Part shown: one piece after another, positions 12,690-25,100 of the stretch | Numbering within the stretch: the first letter of the stretch is position 1 | Layout of the letters: each line of letters begins with the position of its first letter | Assembly: GCA_018105865.1 (NCBI GenBank) | Contig: CM030850.1 | Span: 14,926,967-14,990,966, forward strand | Direction of reading: 5' to 3' | Source of the DNA: Metaphire vulgaris | Lineage: Eukaryota > Annelida > Clitellata > Crassiclitellata > Megascolecidae | DNA length: 64,000 nucleotides | Made by a program: the position numbers and the translations under genes | Notes under the pieces: model-generated | Seen by the model: the letters and a program-made list of their open reading frames with translations, nothing else | What the model was told of the DNA's origin: nothing | Databases searched by the model: none

Positions 12690-13072
12690 GGGCTGTCCAT
12701 TAATTACGTCAACAACTTAGAAGGGTTTGAACAAGTTTGACAGTTGTTGACAGGGGTCAAGAGAAGTTGACGTCAACAATTTCACTTTTTACAAATAATC
12801 AAAACATAGGAAATTTCATGGAATACTACTTATTATAATGGAAAAAAGCATGGCAAAAATGTCATCAGCACCACATTTTGACACTCTATGAGCAAAAACG
12901 GGGGAAAATGGTCATCACCGCAAAAATAATAACCTTATTATTGGGATCTTTCATTGATCCTGGAGAGGGTCAAAAGACGTAATTATAGGGGATTCACTGA
13001 AAGTTGACAGTTGTTGACAAGGGGGGGGTCAAAAATTGCCCAAAAATTGTTGACATAATTAATGTACAGCCC
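12690..13072. mobile_element. TIR miniature element, copy 1 (GGGCTGTCCATTAATTA ends)
   Basis: The left end reads GGGCTGTCCATTAATTACGT and the right end is its inverted counterpart (TTGACATAATTAATGTACAG followed by CCC). Internal inverted motifs around GACAGTTGTTGACA occur near both ends. It has no coding frame and is therefore non-autonomous. A second copy lies at 15817-16228. The target duplication is short (2-3 bp TA-like), so the superfamily (PIF/Harbinger-like or Tc/mariner-like) is left open. Confidence 0.8.
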
Positions 13073-13878
13073 TATATATGTATGCGTATATGCATGTATA
13101 GGTGCGCGTGTGTGTCCTGGACGGAATTCTGAGTTAATGATGAAAGTTGTAATAGTTTTTTTTGTTTTTCCGTTGTGCGACCGAAAAGACAGCTACTGAT
13201 TCGACGTTGGACTGAGAAACATCGGCCATCCCGCCCGCCCGCCCCGCCCGCCGCCCCTCTCCCTCCCCCTCCCGCCCGCCCCTCCCGCCCGCCCCCTCCC
13301 TCCTCCCCAACTGCAAATGCACAAAACCGCAGGAATATTACGACATTTTGACGACCCATTCAATCGTCGACCATTGTCTTCGTATAACTGTGCCGACCGA
13401 CCGACCGACCGACCGACCGACCGACCGACCGACCGGTGCTCTGGTGACGCAAAACAGAGGAGTGCACGGCGTAGCAGCTGGCCACATGTCAGCGGAGGCG
13501 GTGTTGACGCTCTAGAGTATGCTTATGGGGAAAAATCAAACGGAGGCAACCAGACTAAGAGACATCAACAGTCGGTCGGATTTAGTGGTCCCCCCGCCGA
13601 GGAATTATGTACAGCTTGTAAATTTGTCCCGTTAATAACTCAGACTGTAACAAAAATAACAGCGCAAACGAAATAATATATATATCCTACAATATATATA
13701 TATATACAATATATATATATACAATATAATATATATATGCATATATATAATATGCAACGTTTCAATGCGATTGCCTTCCAAGGGACTTTCCCTGATCTAG
13801 ACGAGAGCTAAAAAGCATGCATTTATCTGTCTCCGGACACTTCTTGCAATAAGTCCTTCGGGAACTAAGTACTGACGG

Positions 13879-13921
<43 letters not shown>

Positions 13922-15816
13922 GTGGGTCGAAAACTATATTTTTGAAGTTGCGAAGCTCTAACAGAGAAAGTTTCCAGATTCTGAAATGCGTTAATTTTTT
14001 CCAATCGGACAATGTCTTCCACTCCCAACTTTCACTTGAATAAGTAGCACCCTTTTGTAAAAGCTAGAGATTTTATTAAATATTTGAATTTAGAAACTTT
14101 TACTATTATATTTTAACTAAAATGTTTTTTGTTCCTTCCATTATAAAAATTTTGCCGGATGAGAAAACTGACTAAACTTTTAAAAAAGCGGACAGGAACT
14201 TTTCAAAATGGAAACTGAAAAAAGCACAACAAATAGTCATAATTCATATATTTAGAATGCCAGCAAACAGAATGTTACTTTTCTTCAGTCATTGATTTAC
14301 ACGAGTCACGAGAAATCTGCTTAGCTATCAATCATATAGGCAATTCCAGTTGCGACAATAATATCATATCGGTTATATCATCCATTTTTATATAACGTTA
14401 CTTGGTTCGTCAGAAGTAAGCTGCCCATAAGCTGGATATCTGGACTTGAATCGCAACTGAGCCTTTCGGAAATAGAGCTGAAACAATTTCGGTCTGAAAT
14501 TCAACGTCGGGTTTCGTTGACGTCTTTTCATCATAGTCAAGAACTGATGCAATTACACCTTTACAATGTAAAAACAACAGCGTCTGAAGCGCATTAAAAG
14601 CAGCATTGCCACTGGAAGGACTTTCCTAAACTCTTTTCCAATTAGATGATTTTGAAATTATTGAATTGCATTTATAATAGACAGTTGAGATGTTGCAATA
14701 GTAGGTGATAACTGGAAAAGATACAATGATATAGTGTTCTTCCCTTATAGTCCTTCGGGTAACAGCTTTCCATCAAAACCAATTCATTGTAGTTTTGAAT
14801 TTGATGCTCAACATTTATTCTTCCTCGACAGATTTAGTCCTAGCCATGAAATTTGAAATGGATAAATCGCGGTCACTTATTTTGCCGCGACCAACTGATT
14901 TCCAGCCTTTTCCAAGAGGTTCTGAGCTTTAAAAAATGCAAGGAAAAACGACACAGAAAGGAAAACAACAAGTCTGAGAATCTCCCTTTACAGTCTATCA
15001 AAAACTAGTGATTACTTTTCCCCGCTGTTTATGATGTCCTCGGCGGCGCCCGGCCCCCTTTTGTTACATCTACATATCATTATAATTTATGTGACTGCCC
15101 CTCAGACCCTTGTGCATTTGCCTCTGGCAGTTGTTCTACAACACTCACTTATGCAAATCGATGCCATGTTGGCTTAAAGAAATAAAAAAAATTTTTATAA
15201 ACACTCAATTTAATAAATTATTGGTTTAAAGCAAATAAATTTTGTAATTTTATTATAACATATAAAAATGTGCCAAAGTTGGGTGAAAAAATTTGTTCTT
15301 TTGCATTTTAGCAATATACTGATGAGGAGCAAAGTTTAGTCATGTTAGAACAAAAATTTTCTGACTGGGCTAATATAGAGAGTGAAAGTACGAAAATATG
15401 ATAATGGTGCTCGATATCGCATTTGCCCGACGTTTTTTGCGATTTTAAAAAAACTGGTACCACAGTTGGACATGTTGATGCCACCTTTCACTAAACGGAT
15501 TTAAAAACTACCACAGTTGGCGCTCTTCAGCTAAACGGACTGATCGACCTGCAGCTCTCTTGTAACCTGATCGATCTGAACCGGTTGTAACCAAGTTTTT
15601 TCTGGCTCACTGAATAAAACCAAGTTTCCATGCAGTCTCAGAGACATGGTAATGAAGAAGCTACTGTGTGATGTTCGTGATGTTCGGTTCAACGTATACA
15701 TTTGTTAGCAGGCTTTCTCAACTACGAATTTAAATATAAGTCTAAACTGCAGTTTACCATATTATAAGAATTTCTATTTCGGAATACAGATTTCCGAAAA
15801 TGAGTGAACAGTCTGA
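13073..15816. other. AT-rich intergenic DNA with microsatellites
   Basis: Contains C/G-rich runs at about 13230-13310, a CCGA tetranucleotide array at 13392-13433 and TA arrays at about 13677-13750 and 13881-13918. From 13920 to 15816 no long open frame, RNA gene or recognisable element is seen. Confidence 0.5.
13392..13433. repeat. (CCGA)n microsatellite
   Basis: About ten tandem CCGA tetranucleotides. Confidence 0.9.
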
Positions 15817-16228
15817 GGGGCTGTCCATTAATTACGTCAACAAATTTGGGGGAGGGGTTTGAAAAAGTTTGACAGTTGTTGACAGGGGGAGAAGGTCAGG
15901 AGAAGTTGACGTCAACAATTTCATTTTTACACGGTATAAAAAATAGGAATTTTTCATGGAATACTATTTATTACAAAGCCTGACAAGCAAGAAACAAGAC
16001 CATCGCCATCATTATGACGCTTGATGAACAAAAGAAAGGGAAAAGGTTTCATCGCTGCAAAAATAAGAACCTTCTAAATTTTTAGGGGACCCGTCACTGA
16101 TCTTAGTGGGGGAAGGCAAAAGTTTTTGACATAATTAATGGGAGTCACTGAAAGTTGACAGTTGTTGACAAGGGTGGGGAGGGTCAAAAATTGCCCTAGA
16201 ATTGTTGACATAATTAATGGACAGCCCC
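15817..16228. mobile_element. TIR miniature element, copy 2 (GGGGCTGTCCATTAATTA ends)
   Basis: Same family and orientation as the element at 12690-13072. It has complete inverted ends (GGGGCTGTCCATTAATTACG and GACATAATTAATGGACAGCC followed by CC) and is non-coding. An extra copy of the end-like motif GACATAATTAATGGGAGTCA occurs internally near 16128, suggesting a small internal duplication. Flanking trinucleotides are TGA and TTA. Confidence 0.85.
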
Positions 16229-17777
16229 TTAGTAGACCCCTGCAGTCTCATTGAACACGAATGCGTGTGAATAGTAAGGACAGAGATTTGAGTTTGTTTT
16301 GTGAAATGTGTGATATGTCTGCAAGAGTTTTGTCGTAACGAGCGTAACTCGTGCAAATGCACGAATGTTCAGTGCATTTGCAGCCCAGCCTATAGAAAGC
16401 CGTACGGCCGGGCGCATCGCAAATTTCTTACCATGGTCCATGTGTCCCGATGCATCAAAGAAGTTGTTGTCTAAGTGTCCGGTCCCCCTGGCGCCCTTCC
16501 GTGAAAATATGAATGTCGTTTTTGATATTTAGCAAAAAGTTCAAGAACTCCCTACCTTAAACCAACTCGGCGCCCGGGGACATCTGTGAAACCTGCCGCT
16601 TTATCGTCAACTGTTGTGAAACCGCCGCTTTATCGTCAACAGCCTTGAGACTTGAAATTGCTTATTAATCGTTCTTATCGACAGCGAATCGATTTGCAAT
16701 TTCAGAAATATTTTCGAATGTCTCGTTTACTTATTTTTGTCAACCGTAGGCGAACTTATGGGGGACCTATGCACTGCAGCCGCTGGTCTGTGGATCAGAG
16801 CAAAACTGAATCTGACGCTTGCGGTAAGTCAAGAAATTACGCTGAAACAATATAATCTACTCTGCTTCGATTCTTCTAGTCTAGTTATTTCCATATATTC
16901 ACGATAAATATTAGTATAACTGTATTATACTGAAGTTATTTAGAAATTATGACAATGACAGGAAGGATTTGTAATATATAAAGAGTAAGTAGTCCATTGG
17001 TAGTCTAATGGTAAAGCTCAAAATCATAAAATGTTGAAAAGTGACTATGGAAAGTTTAGACTCTCTTTGAACTTGCCTCTAAAATCTAAAAAAATGTTCT
17101 TTAAAAGCTGGCAGAGGTCGAGTGTGACCCGTTCTTTTAAATTTTCAGCATCCATGACCTCAAAACGTTTTCCATCAAACGCTATTGCTATAGGGGCAGT
17201 AGCTTATAGGCTACGTTTGATTTTCGCAAGGATAGGCCATTTCTACAGGCTTAAGCAGGCTTTGTTCAGTTGCGCGATTTCGCAAATGACGAGCAAATCC
17301 CATCTGACGGCTTTTTCATTTCGCGCATTTTTGCTAAATTGGCCTAAAAACTAAGAGCTCTATTTAGAGCTTATAAAATTACTATTACAGTTAAACTACC
17401 ATGCTCAGTGGTGGTTCCACCATGCTGATGACCAGGCCCGGTTTTGTTGGCCGAGAGTAATTACACAACCAGGACCAGGCTCAGACTAACCCTCCCATCA
17501 CCCCCCTAAATCATATTTCTCTGCAGATTTGCAGATAAAATGCTGATGACTGGGGATGCATTCATCTTTGTGGTCAGCTACTAGAATTGTCAAGATTTTT
17601 TTGGCAAAATGCCACGAAGAAATAATTATACAAAGTCTTTCAGAAATCTATTCTCTGTCAAATGTCTAAAAAGGCAACCTGGTTTTTGTATTACAGGTTT
17701 TATAGACCACAAAATATTTGTTTGAAATTGGACAATGCAAGAACTAGTGCAGGCTTAGTGATGACTGGGGATGCATT
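16229..17777. other. Intergenic DNA, possible isolated exon
   Basis: A roughly 32-bp tandem duplication lies at about 16585-16640. At 16718-16823 an ATG-initiated frame runs into a consensus donor (GCTTGCG followed by GTAAGT at 16824); it could be a first exon, but no partner exon was found. Near 16998 a 25-bp stretch resembles the 5' half of a tRNA (TAGTCTAATGG), without a B box. The frame at 17031-17354 has no recognisable features. Confidence 0.35.
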
Positions 17778-17921
17778 CAGTGGCGGCTCCAGGATTTAGG
17801 GTCCCAACAGCCAACCATTTGTTGTTATGTGTGTAGCATTAAGTATAGGTCCCAACAGGAAGGCCACTGGGGGGCCAGGCATTCATTAGGGGGCACGCCC
17901 CCTCCTGTGGAGCCGCCACTG
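17778..17921. mobile_element. hAT-type miniature element (144 bp)
   Basis: Inverted ends CAGTGGCGGCTCCA / TGGAGCCGCCACTG bound a 144-bp non-coding segment. Flanking octamers GATGCATT and GATGCATC match at seven of eight positions, as expected for an aged hAT target-site duplication. Confidence 0.85.
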
Positions 17922-19134
17922 GATGCATCCCTCACCGGGGTTCCGGATAACTTTTTTGTTTGTCGACCTATTTTCCGGGGAGTTTTTAAAGTGAAAAATA
18001 CTGCAAATTGCCTTCTTTTTTGCTTGTCGGCTTGTTTTGACAAGGTTTATTAACATTTAGTGGGCTAAACACTAGCAATGACTTTTTTATTTCCTTTCTT
18101 TTTTTCTTATTCACTTTGCATCCCCACCAACAACTTCCTATAAATTTTTTTCATCCCCACCAAGAATTCCTGAAACCGCCACTGACCATACACACGCAGT
18201 CTGAATCGTGTAACAAATTGAACACATGGGCCTGGCGTAGCACTCATTTAGGCCTAGCTGCAAATACTGTAGTGACTGATATGCTGATATTCTAGTCACT
18301 CACTCGCGTGAAATGGGTCATCGCTAAAATATAATGGCTTTAAGTTTTCATCTTGGTAAAGATTTTGACAGTAGGCCTACATTATGGCCAGTACAGTAGT
18401 AGCCATCGCCCATAGGCAAGTCCTAAACTAGATTCTAAAATTTAAAAAGACACCGCTGTTCGTTTTATAGCTCCCAAGCGGAGAAAAAGGCCGTCGTGAA
18501 AAGAAGTTCGCATTATTCCAGAATATGTAACTAATTTCCATTTGAAAATTTTTCATATGCCTATATCGCTTCAAAAGGTGCACCATTATGTCTATGGCTG
18601 CTGCGACTTTGTTCAGCTTCTACTAGCAAGTTCAACTTCGTCTTATTATAAAGCAACAACAAAAAATTATGTAAATTCCGTAGTGTGTTATCGAAAGCTT
18701 TTAATTCTTTTCAAAATTCTCCAAAATCCTTCTGGCAGGGTTATTATATTATTATTATTAATTATTAAATTATTATTATTATTATTATTTATACAACGAC
18801 AAGATTATCGTGACATAATGTCTAACGACTGCAAGGGCACGTAACAATAACATTATTAAACAGAAATGAATTGTACAGAGAGGTGGTCACACTGCATCAT
18901 AGCATCTAATGAATAGCTCGGTTGAGAACCACTAGTAAGCCTTACATTATGGTCTTGCTGTGTAATCTCATCCTTTGCCCTCTAGCCTAGTAGGTTTGTT
19001 CCTGTATTCTCCTTCTTTGTCTTCTTGACCGAATGTTAATTATCGGGTATCGATATTGTTTCAGATTTATCATCTACAATTACTGACGCATAAACATCGA
19101 TGATAGACCGTTAATACTCTTCGAAGAATACGCA
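17922..19134. other. Intergenic DNA upstream of the repeat-protein gene
   Basis: Degraded hAT-like motifs occur to about 18180, and an ATT microsatellite at about 18746-18792. No gene seen. Promoter elements of the downstream gene could lie at the right end, but I found no convincing TATA box. Confidence 0.45.
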
Positions 19135-22100
19135 ATGACCTTTTCTAAGACTGTGCTTGTGGCTACGCTGGTGACCTTGCTCGTCGTAAGGTCAACTATG
19201 GCCGACCAGGAACAGGCGAATTCATCAAACGAAGAGCAGGACAGGCAGACTGCGAACTCGATAGGTAAGCCGATTTTCAGACAAGTCAGTTACAGAATTA
19301 TTTTCAGACGCACAAAGGATTCTGATATGGCAGGTGCCTGCCAAAAACATTCGCGCGCTCTTCTGCCCACCCATCCGAGGTCCCTTTAAAGTTTCCCATA
19401 AAGGTGAGCAAGACTAATTACAGGGGAACTTAGACATAGGCATAACGGACTCTGTAATAATGTATACTGTACACTCTGTTGTAATGTACCAGCAATGTAC
19501 GGTCCCGTGATGGTAATGGATATAACGTACCTTGGATACAACGCACTGAATTTTACAGACCCGCTAAGTACGTTACAACGACGTTCTACTGTAGACAGTT
19601 GCCGAGATTAAAACATCGAGGAGCCGGTGCATAAAGCTTCGGCGAAAACGCCTGACGAATAGCCTATACGAGTAAATGGCGCTACTGTGGTGAAGCTATT
19701 GATACAGACAGTGCTCGAATTGTGAGAAAATGAAAGGGGGGTCATGGCGAGTATTATCAGAGACAGTCCCACTGCCTTATGTAAATACCACTGGTATACC
19801 ATTTTAAAGGGGTGTTGAACCCCCCCCAACAATTCGAGCTCTGGATACAGATGAATATAGGCCTAGGCTACTATAAACATAAATCTATGTATATGTATGA
19901 ATTTCTTATTATTGTCACCTACCGGTTATTGGTTTAAACTTTAAAGCAATTGAACAATAATTTTTACGTTAGGCATTTGATGTTGTAGAAGAAAATATCA
20001 AGAATCTACCAGCAACCCAAAATAGTAGGCCTAAACCGAAAAGCTATGAAACAGAAAAGACTACTGCGAAAGCAAGACAGAAACGTGTAGAGGCGGTTGA
20101 TGGTCAAGGAAAGGATGACAGCGCCTTCTACACAACAGCGAAAATTGGAATCGAATCAACAAAAACAGCGCAGAACGCACCATCACGCGCTGCGAAGCAC
20201 CAACACGATCCAGGGAAAGAAGACATCGACAGGGCAGATGGAGGAACACTGGCCACAGAAGAAGACACGAACGACGAATCGAATGAAAAAACACGAGAAG
20301 CAATAAAGACACAGAAGAATTCTGGAGAAGAAGAAACAATGTCTGAAGAGGACGGTCAAATTGTCACAGAAGATGAAACTACTGAAAATTCGCAAGAAAG
20401 CATAAATCAAAACAATACATCGGAAGAAAAAGAAAATACGGCTGTAGAAGAGGAACGCGAGAGCTCATCTGGCATGGAATCGAGTGAAACAATAAAAAAC
20501 GTCGAACCAGAAGATAATTCCTTAAAACAAGCGGATAGTGAAGCTGAACAGACAAGTGTTATTGAAACTCAATCGAATGAAAATCCACAAAATGCCAGAA
20601 CGCCGAAATCAACGAAAAAAGGACAGAGGGACGCAGTAGAAGGAAAGATACTCGAGACTGAAGAACAATCAGATCATATCCCAGAAGGAACAGAAACTAA
20701 ACCCAAACAAAAGAGACAAAAAGACACGGTAGAAGGAAAAATATTCCAGACAGAAGGACAAGCAACTAGTACGACAATAAAAGTCATGGCGAAAGATAAA
20801 TCATACAAGAAGAGACAAAAAGACGCAGTAGAGGGACAACTAGTCCAGACAGAAGAACAAGCAAGTAGTACAGCAATAAAAGCCAAGACAAAAGATAAAC
20901 CAGACAAAAAGGGACAAAAAGAAGCAGTAGTAGGACAAATACACCAGACAGAAGATAACGCAACTAGTACGAGAGCAAAAGCCATTGCAAAAGATAAATC
21001 AGACAAAATGGGAGAGGCCGAAGAAGGGTATGTAGGCCTATACACACCCGAACCACATCCAACTGAAGCATCACAGGCAGTCACAATGAAACGGAAACCT
21101 GGGAGAAAAGGAGACAAAACGGCCGAAGAAGGGGATATATATCCTCCCGAACCATATTCAATTCAACTGAAACATCACAGAAAGCCACGACAAAAAAGAA
21201 ACCAGTGAAAGGAGACGGAGAGGCTGAAGAAGGGGAAATATATCCTCCCGAACCATATTCAACTGAAACATCACAGAAAGCCATGACAAAAAAGAAACCA
21301 GTCAAAGAAGACGGAGAGGCTGAAGAAGGGGATATATATCCTCCCGAACCACATTCGACTGAAATATCACAGAAAACCACGACAAAAAAGAAACCAGTCA
21401 AAGGAGACGGAGAGGCTGAAGAAGGGGATATATATCCTCCCGAACCACATTCGACTGAAATATCACAGAAAACCACGACAAAAAAGAAACCAGTCAAAGG
21501 AGACGGAGAGGCTGAAGAAGGGGATATATATCCTCCCGAACCACATTCGACTGAAATATCACAGAAAGCCACGACAAAAAAGAAACCAGTCAAAGGAGAC
21601 GGAGAGGCTGAAGAAGGGGATATATATCCTCCCGAACCACATTCGACTGAAATATCACAGAAAGCCACGACAAAAAAGAAACCAGTCAAAGGAGACGGAG
21701 AGGCTGAAGAAGGGGATATAAATCCTCCCGAACCACATTCAACTGAAACATCACAGAAAGCCACGACAAAAAAGAAACCAGTCAAAGGAGACGGAGAGGC
21801 TGAAGAAGGGGATATATATCCTCCCGAACCACATTCGACTGAAATATCACAGAAAGCCACGACAAAAAAGAAACCAGTAAAAGGCGACAAAGACGCTGAA
21901 GAAGGGGATATATATCACCTCCAGACAAACATTCGACTGAAATATCACAGAAAACGACGACAAAAAGAAACCAGTCAAAGGGCGACAAAGACGCTGAAGA
22001 AGGGGATATATATCCACCAGAACAACATTCAACTGAAAGATCACAGAAAACGACGACAAAAAGAAACCAGTAAAAGGCGACAAAGACGCTGAAGAAGGGG

Positions 22101-25100
22101 GATATATATCCACCAGACCAACATTCAACTGAAACATCACAGAAAGCCACAACAAAAAAGAAACCAGTCAAAGCAGACGGAGAGGCTGAAGATGGAGAAA
22201 TATACGCACCAGACCAACATCCAACTGATACGTCACAGAAAACGACGACAAAGAAACCAGTAAAAGGCGACAAAGACGCTGAAGACGGGGATATATACGC
22301 ACCAGACCAACATCCAACTGAAACGTCACAGAAAACGACGACAAAGAAAACCAGTAAAAGGCGACAAAGACGCTGAAGACGGGGATATATACGCACCAGA
22401 CCAACATCCAACTGAAACGTCACAGAAAATGACGACGAAAAAGAAACCAGTAAAAGGCGACAAAGACGCTGAAGACGGGGATATATACGCACCAGACCAA
22501 CACCAAACTGAAACGTCACAGAAAATGACGACAAAAAAGAAACCAGTAAAAGGCGACAAAGACGCTGAAGACGGGGATATATACGCACCAGACCAACATC
22601 CAACTGAAACGTCACAGAAAACGACGAAAAAGAAACCAGTAAAAGGCGACAAAGACGCTGAAGACGGGGATATATACGCACCAGACCAACATCCAACTGA
22701 AACGTCACAGAAAATGATGACGAAAAAGAAACCAGTAAAAGCAGACGAAGACGCTGAAGACGGGGATATATACGCACCAGACCAACATCCAACTGATACG
22801 TCACAGAAAACGACGACAAAGAAACCAGTAAAAGGCGACAAAGACGCTGAAGACGGGGATATATACGCACCAGACCAACATCCAACTGATACGTCACAGA
22901 AAACGACGACAAAGAAACCAGTAAAAGGCGACAAAGACGCTGAAGACGGGGATATATACGCACCAGACCAACATCCAACTGATACGTCACAGAAAACGAC
23001 GACAAAGAAACCAGTAAAAGGCGACAAAGACGCTGAAGACGGGGATATATACGCACCAGACCAACATCCAACTGAAACGTCACAGAAAAACGACGAAAAG
23101 AAACCAGTAAAAGGCGACAAAGACGCTGAAGACGGGGATATATACGCACCAGACCAACATCCAACTGAAACGTCACAGAAAAAATGACGAAAAAGAAACC
23201 AGTGGGCCAAAAGCAGACTACAGTAAAAGACGCTGAAGACAGCCTGGGATATATACGCACCAGACCAACATCCAACTGATAGAAACAACATCACAAAAAG
23301 AGAAAACGACGACAAAGAAACCAGAAAAAGGCGACTAAAAGACGCTGAAGACGGGGATAAATATGGACCCAGACCAACATCCAACTGATACGTCATCTCC
23401 TCAAATCAACTGTTGGAACAAAAGAAAAACGACGAAAAAGAAACCAGTAAAAGGCGACAAAGACGCTGAAGACGGGGATATATACGCACCAGACCAACAA
23501 CAAAGAAACTGACAAAAACGTCAGAACTTCTTGAAAACGACGACAAAGTAAACCAGTAAAATAAAGGCGACAAAGACGCTCAAAGACTGTTGGGGATAAA
23601 GAATGGACGAAAAACAGCACACACAAAAGACCAACATCCAGCCTGATACGTCACAGAAAACGACGACAAAGAAACCAAAAAAAAGGCGACAAAAAAAGAC
23701 GCTGAAGACTATGGGGGATATATAACGAACAACCAGACCAACAAATCAACTGTTGGAACAAAAGAAACTAAAAACGAAAAAACAGAAACAAAAACGACGA
23801 CAACAGAAAGAAACCAGTCATGGTCGACCTGAAAGTACAGATGAAAACAACAAAGAAACATGACAAAAACCCAGGCGACAAAAACCGACCTGAAAGAACA
23901 TATATACGCACCAGACCAACATCCAACTGAAACGTCAGGTGAAACTAAAAAAAGAAAAACATGACAATGACGACAAAAAAACCAGTAAAAGCAAAGAACA
24001 GCAATCAGCCTGAATGACAATTCAACTGTGAAGACGGGGATATATACGCACCAGACCAACATCCAACTGATACGTCACAGAAGATCACGGACAAAAACAG
24101 AAAGCCAGAAGTTTCTTATCTTCAGGACATTCGCGAACCACATGAAAGTTCAAGTGACTCTAAGACAGCAAAAACAACAAAGAAACAAGACAAAAACCCA
24201 GATGGTCGACCTGACAGGTGAAACTTGAAACCAGATGGACCTGAAACAGTAACACCAACTCATAAAATAAAGAACAATCAGCCTGATGATGATTCTCATC
24301 TTCTCAAATCAACTGTTGGAACAAAAGAAACTAAACAATGGACTTTTGGAACAACAGAAACAACATCCACACAAAAAAGAGACAACAACAGACAGCCTGA
24401 TGATCCATATCTTCAGGACACTCACGGTCCACCTGAAAGTACAGGTGAAACTAAAACAACAAAGAAACATGACAAAAACCCAGATGAGCCAGAACTTCTT
24501 GAAACCTATGGACCTATAGTAACACCAACTCATAAAATAAAGAACAACAATCAGCCTGATGATGATTCTCATCTTCTCAAATCAACTGTTGGAACAAAAG
24601 AAACTAAACAATGGACTTTTGGAAAAACAGAAACAACACCCACACACAAAAGAGACAACAACAGACAGCCTGATGATCCATATCTTCAGGACACTCATGG
24701 TCCACCTGAAAGTACAGATGAAACTAAAACAACAAAGAAACATGACAAAAACCCAGATGAGCCAGAACTTCTTGAAACCTATGGACCTATAGTAACACCA
24801 ACTCATAAAATAAAGAACAACAATCAGCCTGATGATGATTCTCATCTTCTCAAATCAACTGTTGGAACAAAAGAAACTAAAGAATGGACTTTTGGAAAAA
24901 CAGAAACAACACCCACACACAAAAGAGACAACAACAGACAGCCTGATGATCCATATCTTCAGGCCACTCATGTTCCACCTGAAAGTACAGATGAAACTAA
25001 AACAACAAAGAAACATGACAAAAACCCAGATGAGCCAGAACTTCTTGAAACCTATGGACCTACAGTAACACCAACTCATAAAATAAAGAACAACAATCAG

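Noticed and set aside
13134..13359. Gly/Arg-rich minus-strand frames
   Set aside because: They fall on C-rich simple sequence and have no domain or splice support.
16998..17030. tRNA-like segment (TAGTCTAATGG)
   Set aside because: It resembles the 5' half of a tRNA, but there is no B box or cloverleaf 3' half, so no tRNA gene is called.
21081..23396. Long minus-strand open frames (269-497 codons) across the 96-bp array
   Set aside because: They are antisense translations of the tandem array, kept open only because one unit lacking stops is repeated. The signal peptide and unique ends support the plus strand.
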